Assembly: GCF_000284295.1 (NCBI RefSeq)
Contig: NC_017093.1
Location: 5,394,001 to 5,458,000 of the forward strand
Length of the DNA: 64,000 nucleotides
DNA from: Actinoplanes missouriensis 431
Lineage (GTDB): Bacteria > Actinomycetota > Actinomycetes > Mycobacteriales > Micromonosporaceae
Direction: 5' to 3'
Shown: in pieces, positions 24,784 to 33,620 of the stretch
Numbering within the stretch: the first letter of the stretch is position 1
How the letters are laid out: each line of letters starts with the position of its first letter
Made by a program: the position numbers and the translations under genes
The notes under the pieces: model-generated
What the model was told of the DNA's origin: nothing
Seen by the model: the letters and a program-made list of their open reading frames with translations, nothing else
Databases searched by the model: none

Positions 24784-25911
24784 TTACTTGATGCCGGCCC
24801 GGGTGCAGGCGGCCTTGTACTTCGCGGTGCAGAGGCTCTTCGCCGTGACGAAGCCGCTCTCGACGACGGCCTTGACGTTCTTCACAGTGATCGGCTCGGG
24901 GTCCAGCTTCACGAACGGGACGTAGGCGCCCGACTCCGGGTCCTTCAGCTTGTCGTCGACCGGCGGCTTGACGTTCTTGTACAGGTTGATCGCGAGCTTG
25001 GCGGCGGCGTCGGCCTCCAGCTTGATCTCCTTGTACACGGTCATGCACTGGTCGCCGGCGAGGATGTTCTGCAGGCCCTGAACGGTGGCGTCCTGGCCGG
25101 TGACCGGGACCTTGCCGTTCAGCTTCTTCTCGCGCAGCACCTCGATGGCCGCGTTGCCGAGGCCGTCGTTGGCGGCGAGCACGCCGCCGATCTTCGGGTA
25201 CTGCTTGAGCATCTGGGAGAAGATCTCGCGGCCCTCGTCGTTGTCCCAGTCCGGCACGTACTGGTCCGGGCCCTTGGTGAACTCGGCGTCGTTGTAGTAC
25301 TGGTCCAGGATCCGGTCGTAACCGTTCTTGAACAGGGTCGCGTTGTTGTCGGTCGGCGAACCGTTGAGCTCGGCGACGATCGGGTTGTCGACCTTCTTCT
25401 GCTTCAGGCAGCTGACCAGGGTCTGCGCCTGCAGCTCGCCGACCCGCTCGTTGTCGAAGCTGACGTAGTAGTCAGCGCCGCCGTTGAGGGTGAGCCGGTC
25501 GTAGTCGATGACGGGGACGCTGCGGGAGTGGGCGTCCTCGATCACGGCCTTGCCGCTCGCCGAGTCCAGGTTCGCGATGATCAGAACCTTGGCGCCCTCG
25601 TCCAGCATCTTGTCCGCGAGGCGCTTGAACTGCTCCTTGTCGCCCTCGGCGTTCTCGATCTGGTAGGGCACCTTGCCGGCCTCGAACGCGGCCTTCAGGT
25701 ACTTCGGGTCGTCCTGACTCCAGCGCTGGGAGCTCTTGGTGTCCGGCAGAATCACGCCGATTCCCGCCTTGCCGGACGATTGGCCACCGTTGCTGGTGGT
25801 CGCCGAGCCACTGTCGCCGGAGTCACCGGGGTCGGTGCCGTCGTCACAGGCCGTGAGCGTGACTGTGGTCAACAGGCCTGCGGCAACCAGGGCGAGCAGA
25901 GACTTGCGCAT
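24784..25911 (-). CDS. Xylose-type sugar ABC transporter substrate-binding lipoprotein
   Basis: 375 aa from the ATG at 25911 (GAGAGGA upstream). Lipobox LTAC (Cys22), then a periplasmic-binding-protein type I fold: GVILPDTKSSQRWSQDDPKYL, VLIIANLDSASG, VPVIDYDRL, YVSFDNERVG, AELNGSPTDNNATLF, GVLAANDGLGNAAIEVL and VTGQDATVQG. This is the XylF/ChvE-like group that binds xylose, glucose or similar aldoses. The XylG ATPase and XylH permease that normally follow are absent; the upstream neighbours are CUT1 (MalFG-type) permeases on the same strand, a different transporter family. It may be a chemo- or sugar sensor or borrow a distant transporter. Confidence 0.87.
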   Translation of the reverse strand: MRKSLLALVAAGLLTTVTLTACDDGTDPGDSGDSGSATTSNGGQSSGKAGIGVILPDTKSSQRWSQDDPKYLKAAFEAGKVPYQIENAEGDKEQFKRLADKMLDEGAKVLIIANLDSASGKAVIEDAHSRSVPVIDYDRLTLNGGADYYVSFDNERVGELQAQTLVSCLKQKKVDNPIVAELNGSPTDNNATLFKNGYDRILDQYYNDAEFTKGPDQYVPDWDNDEGREIFSQMLKQYPKIGGVLAANDGLGNAAIEVLREKKLNGKVPVTGQDATVQGLQNILAGDQCMTVYKEIKLEADAAAKLAINLYKNVKPPVDDKLKDPESGAYVPFVKLDPEPITVKNVKAVVESGFVTAKSLCTAKYKAACTRAGIK

Positions 25912-26132
25912 GGCGATATATGTCCTCTCAGGGGGTCCCGAGCTGCGGTGGGGGCGCTGAACGGCCCGCCTAGTATCGGCCAGCGCGTCACGGGGGCAAC
26001 ATCGGGAGGGGGCCAGAGCAACAAGATTATTCATTTTCCACGGGTTACTGCCAAACAATCACTTTGTGTGACTGGCGGCTCATTCTCCGTACCCGTGGTT
26101 ATGTGCTCTGGTCCCGTAGTTATGTGCTGGTC

Positions 26133-27092
26133 TTAGCCTTTTTCGGCTCCGGCGGTGAGTCCTTCGGTCAGGAGGCGTTCCGCCGCGAAGAAGATGATCA
26201 CAATCGGCAGCGTCAGCACGACGGAACCCGCCATCAGGACCGTTTTGCTGACCTCGATGCCACCGGAGAGCTGCGCCAGGCCCAGCGACACCGTCCAGTC
26301 GGCGCGATCCTCCACCAGGAAGAGCAGCGCGAACAGGAATTCGTTCCAGGCAATCATGAAGACGTACAGCGCGTTCGCCATGACGGCCGGAGCTGCCAGC
26401 GGAAGGACTACCTTGCGCAGCGTCTGCAACCGGCTGTAGCCGTCGACGGCGGCCGCCTCCTCCAGGCTCTCCGGGATCGTGGAGAGGTAGTTGCGCAGCA
26501 TGTAGATCGAGACGGGGACGGTCTGCGCGATGTACACCAGGATCAGTCCGCCCAGGGAACCGCGCAGGCCGAGCCGGGTGAAGAGCACGAAGAGCGGGAT
26601 CGCCAGCAGGATCGACGGGAACAGGTAGACCGACAGGAACAGGAAATGCACCTGCCGGCGGCCGGTGAATCGCAGGCGGCTGACCGCGTACGCGCCGGGA
26701 ATCGCCACCAGCAGCGTCAGAGCCGTCGCGGCCAGCGAGACCATCGCGGAGTTCGCGAGGAAACGCAGGAAGCCCTGGCCACCGTTGTCGACCGAGGTGA
26801 GCACCTCACGGTAGGTGCTGAGCGTCCACTCGGACGGGGCGATCCAGAGTTGGCCCGGGTCCTGGAGGAGCTGTTCGATCGGGCGTACCGACAGCAGCAG
26901 CATGTAGAGGAACGGGAAGAGGGTCGCGATCAGGAGGACGATGATCACGATCGGCCGGAGGACGGAGAGGACCCGCGCCTCAATGGTCGCTCTGTCTTTC
27001 AGGGGGGCTCTGTCTTTCAGGGGGGCTCTGTCTTTCAGGAGGGCTCTGTCTTTCAGGGAGGCTCTGTCTTTCAGGGAGGCTCTGTCTTTCAT
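26133..27092 (-). CDS. Carbohydrate ABC transporter permease (CUT1, MalG type)
   Basis: 319 aa. Six membrane segments and the EAA loop EEAAAVDGYSRLQTLRKVVLP, which contacts the ATPase, identify the second CUT1 permease. It starts five bases after the partner permease. Residues 1-34 are six tandem LKDRA(S/L/P) hexapeptides from an 18-bp array, placing a highly charged repetitive tail before the first membrane helix (VLRPIVIIVLLIATLFPFLYMLLLS, read in two halves). The stop codon lies in a two-copy repeat (about 20 bp) at 26091-26140. Confidence 0.88.
   Translation of the reverse strand: MKDRASLKDRASLKDRALLKDRAPLKDRAPLKDRATIEARVLSVLRPIVIIVLLIATLFPFLYMLLLSVRPIEQLLQDPGQLWIAPSEWTLSTYREVLTSVDNGGQGFLRFLANSAMVSLAATALTLLVAIPGAYAVSRLRFTGRRQVHFLFLSVYLFPSILLAIPLFVLFTRLGLRGSLGGLILVYIAQTVPVSIYMLRNYLSTIPESLEEAAAVDGYSRLQTLRKVVLPLAAPAVMANALYVFMIAWNEFLFALLFLVEDRADWTVSLGLAQLSGGIEVSKTVLMAGSVVLTLPIVIIFFAAERLLTEGLTAGAEKG
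26989..27092. repeat. 18-bp tandem array at the 5' end of the MalG-type gene
   Basis: 5.8 contiguous copies of gctctgtctttcaggggg (last base group varies gg/ag). They include the start codon itself: the ATG is formed in the last, truncated unit. In frame, they encode (M/L)KDRA repeats. Confidence 0.93.
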
Positions 27093-27097
27093 GGGAC

Positions 27098-28060
27098 CTA
27101 CTCCTCCCCCTCTACGCGAGGAGCCAGGAAACGCAGGTAGATCGCGAGCAGGACGATCAGACCGGTGGCCAGGACCAGCGCCTGCGCGGCCGCGGCCCCG
27201 ACGTCGAAGCGCGCGGTGAGGAACTCGTAGACCCGGACGCTGACCACCTCGGTGCCGGCCCCGCCGCCGGTCAGCAGGTAGACGTCGTCGAACTTGTTGA
27301 ACGTCATGATGAACCGCAGCACGCAGAGCAGCGCGATCACCGCGGAGAGCTGCGGCAGCAGGATGTGCCGGAAGATCTGAGTGGGCGCGGCGCCGTCGAC
27401 CCGGGCCGCCTCCTCCAGGTCCTGCGGTACGGCCTGAAGGCGGGCCAGCAGGAAGAGGAACGCGAACGGGAAGTACCGCCACGACTCGAACGCGATCACC
27501 GTGAGCAGCGCGAGCGGGATCTCCAGGTGCCAGCTGAACAGGCCGAAGAAGCTCAGGTCGAAGGCGTACTCGCGCTGGCTCAGGAAGGCGATCGGCCGGT
27601 CCCAGCCGAGGAAGCGCGCACCCCAGTTGTTGGCGAGACCGAATTGCGGGCTGAGCAGGATCGTCCAGACGAAAGTCACGGACACCACCGGCGCCACGTA
27701 CGGAAGAAGGACCGAAGCCCGGACCAGGGTCCGGCCGCGGAAGCGGCCCCGGAGAGCCAGCGCCGCGACCAGGCCGATAGCGATGGATCCGACGGTGGAG
27801 CCGACCGTGTACACCACGGTGGTCCAGAGCGACGACCAGAAGCCGGGCGAGGTGAGCACCAGCTCGATGTTCGACAGCGTGTACTCGCCGAAGACACCGG
27901 CGCGGCGCAGATTGATCAGCCGGATCCGCTGGAAGGCGAGCATGATCGTCCAGAGGATCGGCAGGACGACCACGACCAGGACCACGATCAAAGTCGGTGA
28001 CAGGTACGCCAGGCCGGCTCTGCTTTCGCGCTGGCGCAGGGTCAGCGGCCGCTTACTCAA
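27098..28060 (-). CDS. Carbohydrate ABC transporter permease (CUT1, MalF type)
   Basis: 320 aa, six predicted membrane helices, EAA loop EEAARVDGAAPTQIFRHILLPQL near 210-232. The start is a TTG overlapping the last codons of the binding-protein gene by eight bases, which implies translational coupling. Together with the flanking binding protein and the MalG-type permease it makes a sugar importer without its own ATPase, as is usual for actinobacterial CUT1 systems served by MsiK. Confidence 0.87.
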   Translation of the reverse strand: MSKRPLTLRQRESRAGLAYLSPTLIVVLVVVVLPILWTIMLAFQRIRLINLRRAGVFGEYTLSNIELVLTSPGFWSSLWTTVVYTVGSTVGSIAIGLVAALALRGRFRGRTLVRASVLLPYVAPVVSVTFVWTILLSPQFGLANNWGARFLGWDRPIAFLSQREYAFDLSFFGLFSWHLEIPLALLTVIAFESWRYFPFAFLFLLARLQAVPQDLEEAARVDGAAPTQIFRHILLPQLSAVIALLCVLRFIMTFNKFDDVYLLTGGGAGTEVVSVRVYEFLTARFDVGAAAAQALVLATGLIVLLAIYLRFLAPRVEGEE

Positions 28061-29474
28061 GGGACTTCTGGATCGTCTTGACGTCCTCGGCTGCGCGCTG
28101 GGCGGCCTCCTGCGCGTCGAGTTCGCCGGTGGTCAGGCTGTTGATCGCCTTGGGCACCGGGAGCTCGCCGAGACTCGCGCCGACCAGGGCGCCCTGGTTC
28201 TGCGGGAAGCCCCAGCGCTGGAACGTGTCCGGACTCTTCTGCAGGGCCGTCAGCACGTCCTCGGGGTAGAGCTCCGCGAGCGGCTTCTTGGTGTCCACCC
28301 CGGCCGGCAGGGTGTTCCAGGCAGTGGTGAATTTCGTGGCGTCGTCGGCCGTACCCTTGCGCACCGGGATTTTGCCTTCCGGGGCGATACCCAGCCAGTC
28401 CGTGTAGCCCTCGTTCATCATGTACGCCACGAACCGCTTCGCGTTGTCGGTGTTGGCGCCGTCCGCCGTGATCGTCCAGCTGGTGATCTCGCCGAACTGG
28501 GCGGGTTTGCCCTGCGGGCCGGCGACCGCGGTGACCACGCCGGTGTTCTTCGCCAGCCAGGCCGGGTCACCCTTGCACTCGGCGCAGGTCGGCAGGGCGT
28601 CGTTGCGCAACCCGGCCAGCTCGTCCAGCAGGAACGACGACCAGACGACCATGGACGCCTTGCCCGCGAAGTACGTGGCGCGGGTGGTGTCGACGTCCTG
28701 CGCGCCCGGCACCGACCAGTTCTTCACCAGGTCCGAGTAGAGCTGGAACGTCTCCACGCACTGCGGCGAGTCCAGCAGCACCGACTTCGCGTCGTCGACC
28801 ATCTGGCAGTTGTTGCCGAGAGCCAGGTTCTCGAACGTCTGCTGGGTGAACGCGTCGTTCCCGACGGTGGCGAGCACGGCGCCGGCGACCTGCGGGGAGT
28901 TCAGCTTCTCGGCAGCGGCGCGGATCGCGGCGTAGGTGTCCGGCACGGCCAGACCCGCCTTCTGGAACAGGTCCTTGCGGTAGAAGAGCAGTTGCGCCCA
29001 GCCGTCCGACGGGACTGACCACTGGACGCCGTCCTGGCTGGTCAGCTGCAGCGCCGGGGCGGAGAACGTGCCGGTGCCGAGCTGGTCGACGACGGCCTTC
29101 GTGGCGTCCGTGTCGAGCAGCTGGTTGGAGGCCATCTGCGCCACGGCGGCCAGCGGGAGCGCGCCGACCACGTCGGGCAGCGTTCCCGCCGCGGCCGCTG
29201 AGGTGATCAGGCTGCTGAACTGGTTCTCGTCGGTCGCGACGATCTTCACCGGGATGCCGGTGGACTTGGTGAACTCGTCGGCGATCTTCTGGGTGGCCTG
29301 CACCCGGTCGGTGAGGTTCTCCAGGCTCCAGACCGTCAAGGTGCCGCCGCCGTCGTCACCTCCGTCGTCGCCGCAGCCGGAGAGGGCTGTGGTGGCGAGC
29401 AGCAGAAGGGCCGCTCCGGCTGTGCTCCAGCGGGACCTGCTCTTAGATCCGGCACGAGCTGACTTCGTCGTCAT
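28053..29474 (-). CDS. Extracellular sugar-binding lipoprotein (CUT1)
   Basis: 473 aa from the ATG at 29474 (GGGGAGGAC upstream). Lipobox ALSGC (Cys34), then a family 1 solute-binding fold: LTVWSLENLTDRVQATQKIADEFTKSTG (in order), PDVVGALPLAAVAQMAS, WSVPSDGWAQLLFYRKDLFQKAGL and VVWSSFLLDELAG. An Asp/Gly-rich linker follows the lipid anchor. It captures an oligosaccharide for the two downstream permeases; the specific sugar is not readable. First gene of the operon 29474 to 26133. Confidence 0.87.
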   Translation of the reverse strand: MTTKSARAGSKSRSRWSTAGAALLLLATTALSGCGDDGGDDGGGTLTVWSLENLTDRVQATQKIADEFTKSTGIPVKIVATDENQFSSLITSAAAAGTLPDVVGALPLAAVAQMASNQLLDTDATKAVVDQLGTGTFSAPALQLTSQDGVQWSVPSDGWAQLLFYRKDLFQKAGLAVPDTYAAIRAAAEKLNSPQVAGAVLATVGNDAFTQQTFENLALGNNCQMVDDAKSVLLDSPQCVETFQLYSDLVKNWSVPGAQDVDTTRATYFAGKASMVVWSSFLLDELAGLRNDALPTCAECKGDPAWLAKNTGVVTAVAGPQGKPAQFGEITSWTITADGANTDNAKRFVAYMMNEGYTDWLGIAPEGKIPVRKGTADDATKFTTAWNTLPAGVDTKKPLAELYPEDVLTALQKSPDTFQRWGFPQNQGALVGASLGELPVPKAINSLTTGELDAQEAAQRAAEDVKTIQKSLE

Positions 29475-29584
29475 GATGTCCTCCCCGTTACGCATCGATG
29501 ACGGAGAACCTGTCCTGACGGTAAGCCCGTGGCTGGAGTTCCGCGACCGGAGAGGTCATCAGAGAATCCGGCGGGACTTCCAGG

Positions 29585-29632
29585 AGGACTTCCGGGAGGA
29601 CTTCCGGGAGGGCTTCCGGGAGGGCTTCCGGG
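29585..29632. repeat. Four-copy 12-bp tandem array upstream of the GNAT gene
   Basis: Four contiguous aggacttccggg/agggcttccggg units, ending 15 bases before the GNAT promoter hexamer, in the divergent region with the sugar-binding protein gene. Confidence 0.88.
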
Positions 29633-29646
29633 AGGTGGAGAGTCAT

Positions 29647-29652
29647 CACAAT
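29647..29652 (+). promoter_or_regulatory. -10 element of the GNAT gene
   Basis: CACAAT, six bases, then the ATG at 29659. Confidence 0.42.
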
Positions 29653-29658
29653 GGGGGC

Positions 29659-30204
29659 ATGACGCTCAGGATCAGGGTCGCTACGCGGGAGGACCTGCCC
29701 GCTCTGCGGGACGTGATGGCACGGGCGATCGGGGAGCTGCAGCGCGGGTTTCTCGACGAGGCGCAGATCGCGGCCAGCCACGAGATCATGGGTCTCGACA
29801 CGCAGCTTGTCGACGACGGGACGTATTTCCTGGTGGAGGTTGCCGGGGACAGATCCGGGACGGTCTGCGGGTGTGGTGGGTGGAGCCGGCGGGCGACGCT
29901 CTACGGCGGGGACCATACGCCGGGGCGGGACGCGGCGCTGCTGGATCCGCGGCGGGAGCCGGCGAAGGTCAGAGCCATGTACACCCACCCCGGGTACGCG
30001 CGACGCGGCATCGGCCGGATGATCCTCGCCGAGTGCGAGAGGGCGGCTGCCGCGGAGGGGTTCACCAGGCTGGAACTGATGGGGACGCTCTCCGGGCAGC
30101 CGCTCTACGCGGCGGCGGGTTTCGAAGTCATCGAGACACTCGAGGACGGCCGTGGGGGCGTACCCGTGCCGTTGGTTCGAATGGGTAAAACCCTCACCAA
30201 CTGA
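29659..30204 (+). CDS. GNAT family N-acetyltransferase
   Basis: 181 aa. LRIRVATREDLPALRDVMARAI opens the GNAT fold. The acetyl-CoA pyrophosphate loop is THPGYARRGIGRMIL (R-R-G-I-G-R, about 111-125), and the C-terminal beta-bulge region is LMGTLSGQPLYAAAGFEVIE. The acceptor is unknown. The frame is open far upstream, but the start is set by the leaderless-type promoter and the beginning of homology. The stop lies in a 17-bp array shared with the convergent dehydrogenase gene. Confidence 0.85.
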   Translation: MTLRIRVATREDLPALRDVMARAIGELQRGFLDEAQIAASHEIMGLDTQLVDDGTYFLVEVAGDRSGTVCGCGGWSRRATLYGGDHTPGRDAALLDPRREPAKVRAMYTHPGYARRGIGRMILAECERAAAAEGFTRLELMGTLSGQPLYAAAGFEVIETLEDGRGGVPVPLVRMGKTLTN

Positions 30205-30260
30205 CAGCTCTTACCAACTGACGGCTCCTACCAACTGACGGCTCTTACCAACTGACAGCG
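30198..30260. repeat. 17-bp tandem array spanning the stop codons of two convergent genes
   Basis: Units of caactgacggctcttac begin at 30198, 30215, 30232 and 30249. Unit 1 holds the GNAT TGA (30202-30204) and unit 3 holds the minus-strand TAA (30245-30247) of gabD. The 40-base intergenic gap is entirely array. Confidence 0.93.
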
Positions 30261-31672
30261 ATGTACTTGGACTCCAGGTACTCCAGCAGCCCCTCGTGAC
30301 CGCCCTCCCGGCCGATGCCGCTTTGCTTCACGCCGCCGAACGGCGCGGCCGGGTCGCTCACCAAGCCCCGGTTGAGGCCCACCATGCCGGCCTCGATCGC
30401 CTCGCTCACCCGCAGGCCGCGGGCCAGGTCACCGGTGTAGACGTACGCCACCAGGCCGTACTCGGTGTCGTTGGCGAGCCGGACCGCCTCGTCCTCGCTG
30501 GTGAACGTCACGATCGGCGCGACCGGGCCGAAGATCTCCTCGCGGAGGATCGCCGAGTCGGGGGCGACACCGGTCAGCACGGTCGGCGGGTAGTAGAAGC
30601 CGGGACCCTCGGGACGGCTGCCACCGGTGACCGCCTCCGCGCCGGCGTCCAGGGCGGAACGGACCAGACCGTCCACCTTCGCCACCGTGTCCTCGTTGAC
30701 CAGCGGGCCCACCTGCGTCTTCTCATCGGTGCCCGGGCCGACGACCAGCGCGGACATGCGCTGGGCGAGCCGGCGGGAGAACTCGTCGGCGATCGACGAC
30801 TCGACGAAGAAGCGGTTCGCCGCGGTGCACGCCTCACCACCGTTGCGCATCTTCGCGATCATCGCGCCCTCGATCGCGGCGTCCAGGTCGGCGTCCGCGA
30901 AGACCAGGAACGGCGCGTTGCCGCCCAGCTCCATCGACGTGTTCACGACGTTCTCGGCGGCCTGCGCCAGCAGGATCCGGCCGACCTCGGTGGAGCCCGT
31001 GAACGACAGCTTGCGCACCCGTGAGTCGCGCAGCATCTGCGAGACCACCTTGCCGGAGCTGCGCGACGGCAGCACGTTGACCACGCCGTCCGGCACGCCC
31101 GCCTCGGCGAGGATCGCGGCCATGGCCAGGGCGGTCAGCGGGGTGTCGCTGGCCGGCTTGAGGATCATCGTGCAGCCGGCCGCCAGCGCGGGGCCGATCT
31201 TGCGGGTGGCCATGGCGGCCGGGAAGTTCCACGGCGTCACCAGCACGCACACCCCGACCGGCTGGCGCGTCACCAGGATCCGGTTGGCGCCGGACGGCGC
31301 GGTCGCCAGGGCGCCCTCGGCGCGGACCGCCTCCTCCGAGTACCACCGGAAGAACTCGGCCGCGTAGGTGACCTCGCCCTTCGCGTCCACGAGCGCCTTG
31401 CCGTTCTCCAGGCTGATCAGCTTCGCGAGCTCGTCCGCCCGCTCGGTCATGAGCGTGAACGCTTTGCGCAACACCTCCGCCCGTACCCTCGGGGGTGTCG
31501 CCGCCCAGGCCGGCCCCGCCGCAGCCGCCGCATCCACCGCGGCGATCGCGTCCGCCTCGCTGCCGTCCGCAACCGAGGCGATGGTGTCGCCGGTCGCCGG
31601 GTCGAGCACGTCGAAACGGCTCGACGAGGAGGCCGGCACCCACTTGCCGCCGATGAACAGTTCGGTTTCCAC
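30245..31672 (-). CDS. gabD: NAD(P)-dependent succinate-semialdehyde dehydrogenase
   Basis: 475 aa, GTG start. An aldehyde dehydrogenase of the GabD class that oxidises succinate semialdehyde, the last step of 4-aminobutyrate breakdown. VTPWNFPAAMATRKIGPALAAGCTMILKP (in order) is the cofactor cleft, ELGGNAPFLVF carries the general-base Glu, and NGGEACTAANRFFV carries the nucleophilic Cys. The C-terminal GGVKQSGIGREGGHEGLLEYLESKYIA is typical of GabD. No GABA transaminase gene is adjacent. A related semialdehyde substrate is possible. Confidence 0.85.
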   Translation of the reverse strand: METELFIGGKWVPASSSSRFDVLDPATGDTIASVADGSEADAIAAVDAAAAAGPAWAATPPRVRAEVLRKAFTLMTERADELAKLISLENGKALVDAKGEVTYAAEFFRWYSEEAVRAEGALATAPSGANRILVTRQPVGVCVLVTPWNFPAAMATRKIGPALAAGCTMILKPASDTPLTALAMAAILAEAGVPDGVVNVLPSRSSGKVVSQMLRDSRVRKLSFTGSTEVGRILLAQAAENVVNTSMELGGNAPFLVFADADLDAAIEGAMIAKMRNGGEACTAANRFFVESSIADEFSRRLAQRMSALVVGPGTDEKTQVGPLVNEDTVAKVDGLVRSALDAGAEAVTGGSRPEGPGFYYPPTVLTGVAPDSAILREEIFGPVAPIVTFTSEDEAVRLANDTEYGLVAYVYTGDLARGLRVSEAIEAGMVGLNRGLVSDPAAPFGGVKQSGIGREGGHEGLLEYLESKYIAVSW

Positions 31673-31776
31673 AACGGCTCCTTAACTCAATGCCATTACC
31701 TGTGCCGCAAGTGCCTGTGCCCCGCTGACTCGCCTAGCTTGCTCTCGATCGCTGCGGCTCGCCATGCTTCCCCTGC

Positions 31777-31893
31777 AACCCTGCTTCCTACAACCCTGCT
31801 TCCTACAACCCTGCTTAGCCGACAGCCCTGCTTAGCCGACAGCCCTGCTTAGCCGACAGCCCTGCTTCGCCCACAACCCTGCCTCCCCGCACA
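31777..31893. repeat. 15/17-bp tandem array upstream of the GH13 gene
   Basis: Seven units: two of aaccctgcttcctac (15 bp), then agccctgcttagccgac-type units (17 bp), ending ten bases before the GH13 ATG. Two unit lengths share the core ccctgctt. Confidence 0.88.
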
Positions 31894-31902
31894 CTTGGAC
31901 CC

Positions 31903-33522
31903 ATGCCGGCGGGGGTGTGGTGGAGAGACGGTGTCGTCTATCAGGTCTACCTGCGATCGTTCGCGGACGCCTCCGGGGACGGCGTCGGCGACCTCGCGGG
32001 CCTCACGGCCCGCCTCGGACACATCGCCGAGCTCGGCGCGGACGCCATCTGGCTCACCCCGTTCCAGACCTCACCCCAGAAAGATCATGGGTACGACGTC
32101 AGCGACTACACCGGGGTCGATCCGCTCTTCGGTGATCTCCCCGCGTTCGACACCATGCTCGGCCGCGCGCATGACCTGGGCCTGCGCGTGATCATCGACA
32201 TCGTCCCGAATCACTGCTCGGCGGAACACCCGATCTTCCGGGCGGCGCTGACCGGCGACGAGTCGGCGCGGCAGCGGTTCCACTTCACCCGGACGCCGAA
32301 CGACTGGCCCAGCGTGTTCGGCGGTCCCGCGTGGGAACCGGTCGGCGACGGGACGTGGTACCTCCACCTGTACGCGCCGGAGCAGCCGGACTGGAACTGG
32401 CGCGACCCGAGGACCGCGCCGTTCTTCGACGACGTGCTCCGGTTCTGGTTCGACCGGGGCGTCGACGGGCTGCGGGTGGACGTGGCCCACGGGCTGTTCA
32501 AGGCGCCCGGCCTGCCACCGCTCACGTCCGTGACACTCCCGCCGGGTGTCACGCCGACGCCGGGGAGGCTCCGGTCCAATCCGCTCGCCTGCGATCAGCC
32601 CGAGACCCCGCTGGTCTACCGGCGGTGGCGGGAGATCGCCGATTCGTACGATCCGCCGCGGGTGCTGATCGGCGAGGTCAACCTGGAACCCGAGCGGGCC
32701 GCGCGCTACACCGGACCGGAACGGCTGCACCAGGCGTTCGCGTTCGGGTTCGTGATCGCGCCCTGGGACGCGCACGCCTGGCGGGAGACCGGCGAGCAAC
32801 TGCTCCGCCATCCGCCGGTCACCTGGGTCACCGAGAACCACGACGTGGTGCGGACCCCCACCCGGTACGGCAATCCGGCGCGCGCACGAGCCGCCCTGCT
32901 CACGATTCTGGAGCTGCCCGGCGCCGCGTACCTGTTCCAGGGTCAGGAGTACGGGCTGCCGGAGGTGACGGTGCCCGAGAAGGATCGGCAGGACCCGGCG
33001 TGGAAGCGGTCCGGCATGACCCGTGACGGATGCCGAGTGCCGCTGCCGTGGGCCGACGGCTTCTCGCCGCCCGGATCCGCGGCGCCGTGGCTGCCGGCGC
33101 CGGAGGGCTGGGAGCGATACCTGGAGTCGCCGTCGCTGGAGTTGTGCCGGGAGGCGATCGCGCTGCGGCGGCGGTTGCATGCGGAGGGGCTGCTCTCGGC
33201 CGACGATGCGGTGGAGTGGTCGGTGGACGGCGATGGGCGGTTGATCGCTGCTCGTGGGCTGGACTCTCATGGGCTGGACACTCATGGGCTGGACACTCAT
33301 GGGCTGGACACTCCTGGGCTGGACACTCCTGGACTCCCCACTCATGTGACCCGCGCCAGTCTGGGCTTTGCGCTGGTGGTCGCCATGGGTGCCGGCCCGG
33401 TTGAGCTGCCGGACGGCGAGGTGCTGATCAGCAGCGATCCGCTCACGGGGGACGGTCGTCTGCCGGCTGACGCGGCGGCTTGGGTTCGTACCGGATCGGA
33501 ATCTGTCGGCCACGGCAGCTGA
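31903..33522 (+). CDS. GH13 family alpha-glucosidase
   Basis: 539 aa. Catalytic barrel: GVVYQVYLRSFADASGDGVGDLAG, DIVPNHCS (region I), GLRVDVAHGL (region II, nucleophile Asp), LIGEVNLEPE (region III, acid/base Glu) and VTENHDVVRTP (region IV, Asp). The IYQVYxRSFxDxxGDGxGDL start and the QPDWNWR segment place it in the oligo-1,6-/alpha-glucosidase subfamilies that act on maltose-like or alpha-1,6-linked oligosaccharides in the cytoplasm. No signal peptide. The C-terminal beta-domain is interrupted at about 451-481 by six pentapeptides GLDTH/GLDTP from a 15-bp array. Confidence 0.9.
   Translation: MPAGVWWRDGVVYQVYLRSFADASGDGVGDLAGLTARLGHIAELGADAIWLTPFQTSPQKDHGYDVSDYTGVDPLFGDLPAFDTMLGRAHDLGLRVIIDIVPNHCSAEHPIFRAALTGDESARQRFHFTRTPNDWPSVFGGPAWEPVGDGTWYLHLYAPEQPDWNWRDPRTAPFFDDVLRFWFDRGVDGLRVDVAHGLFKAPGLPPLTSVTLPPGVTPTPGRLRSNPLACDQPETPLVYRRWREIADSYDPPRVLIGEVNLEPERAARYTGPERLHQAFAFGFVIAPWDAHAWRETGEQLLRHPPVTWVTENHDVVRTPTRYGNPARARAALLTILELPGAAYLFQGQEYGLPEVTVPEKDRQDPAWKRSGMTRDGCRVPLPWADGFSPPGSAAPWLPAPEGWERYLESPSLELCREAIALRRRLHAEGLLSADDAVEWSVDGDGRLIAARGLDSHGLDTHGLDTHGLDTPGLDTPGLPTHVTRASLGFALVVAMGAGPVELPDGEVLISSDPLTGDGRLPADAAAWVRTGSESVGHGS
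33256..33345 (+). repeat. Six-copy 15-bp in-frame array in the GH13 gene
   Basis: Six contiguous gggctggacactcat units. They encode Gly-Leu-Asp-Thr-(His/Pro) repeats inserted between two beta-strands of the C-terminal domain. Confidence 0.93.
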
Positions 33523-33620
33523 CGGGACGAACGGGCGAGGGCCGAGCTGCTACCGGCAGTAGTTTTTCAGCTGTCCGGCTCGGGTCAAGTGTCACGGTGT
33601 GCAGATGGCGGACCGTGGGC

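Noticed and set aside
28053..29474. Possible frameshift between the sugar-binding protein and the permease
   Set aside because: The eight-base overlap with a TTG start is a normal coupled junction. Both proteins are full-length with complete family ends.
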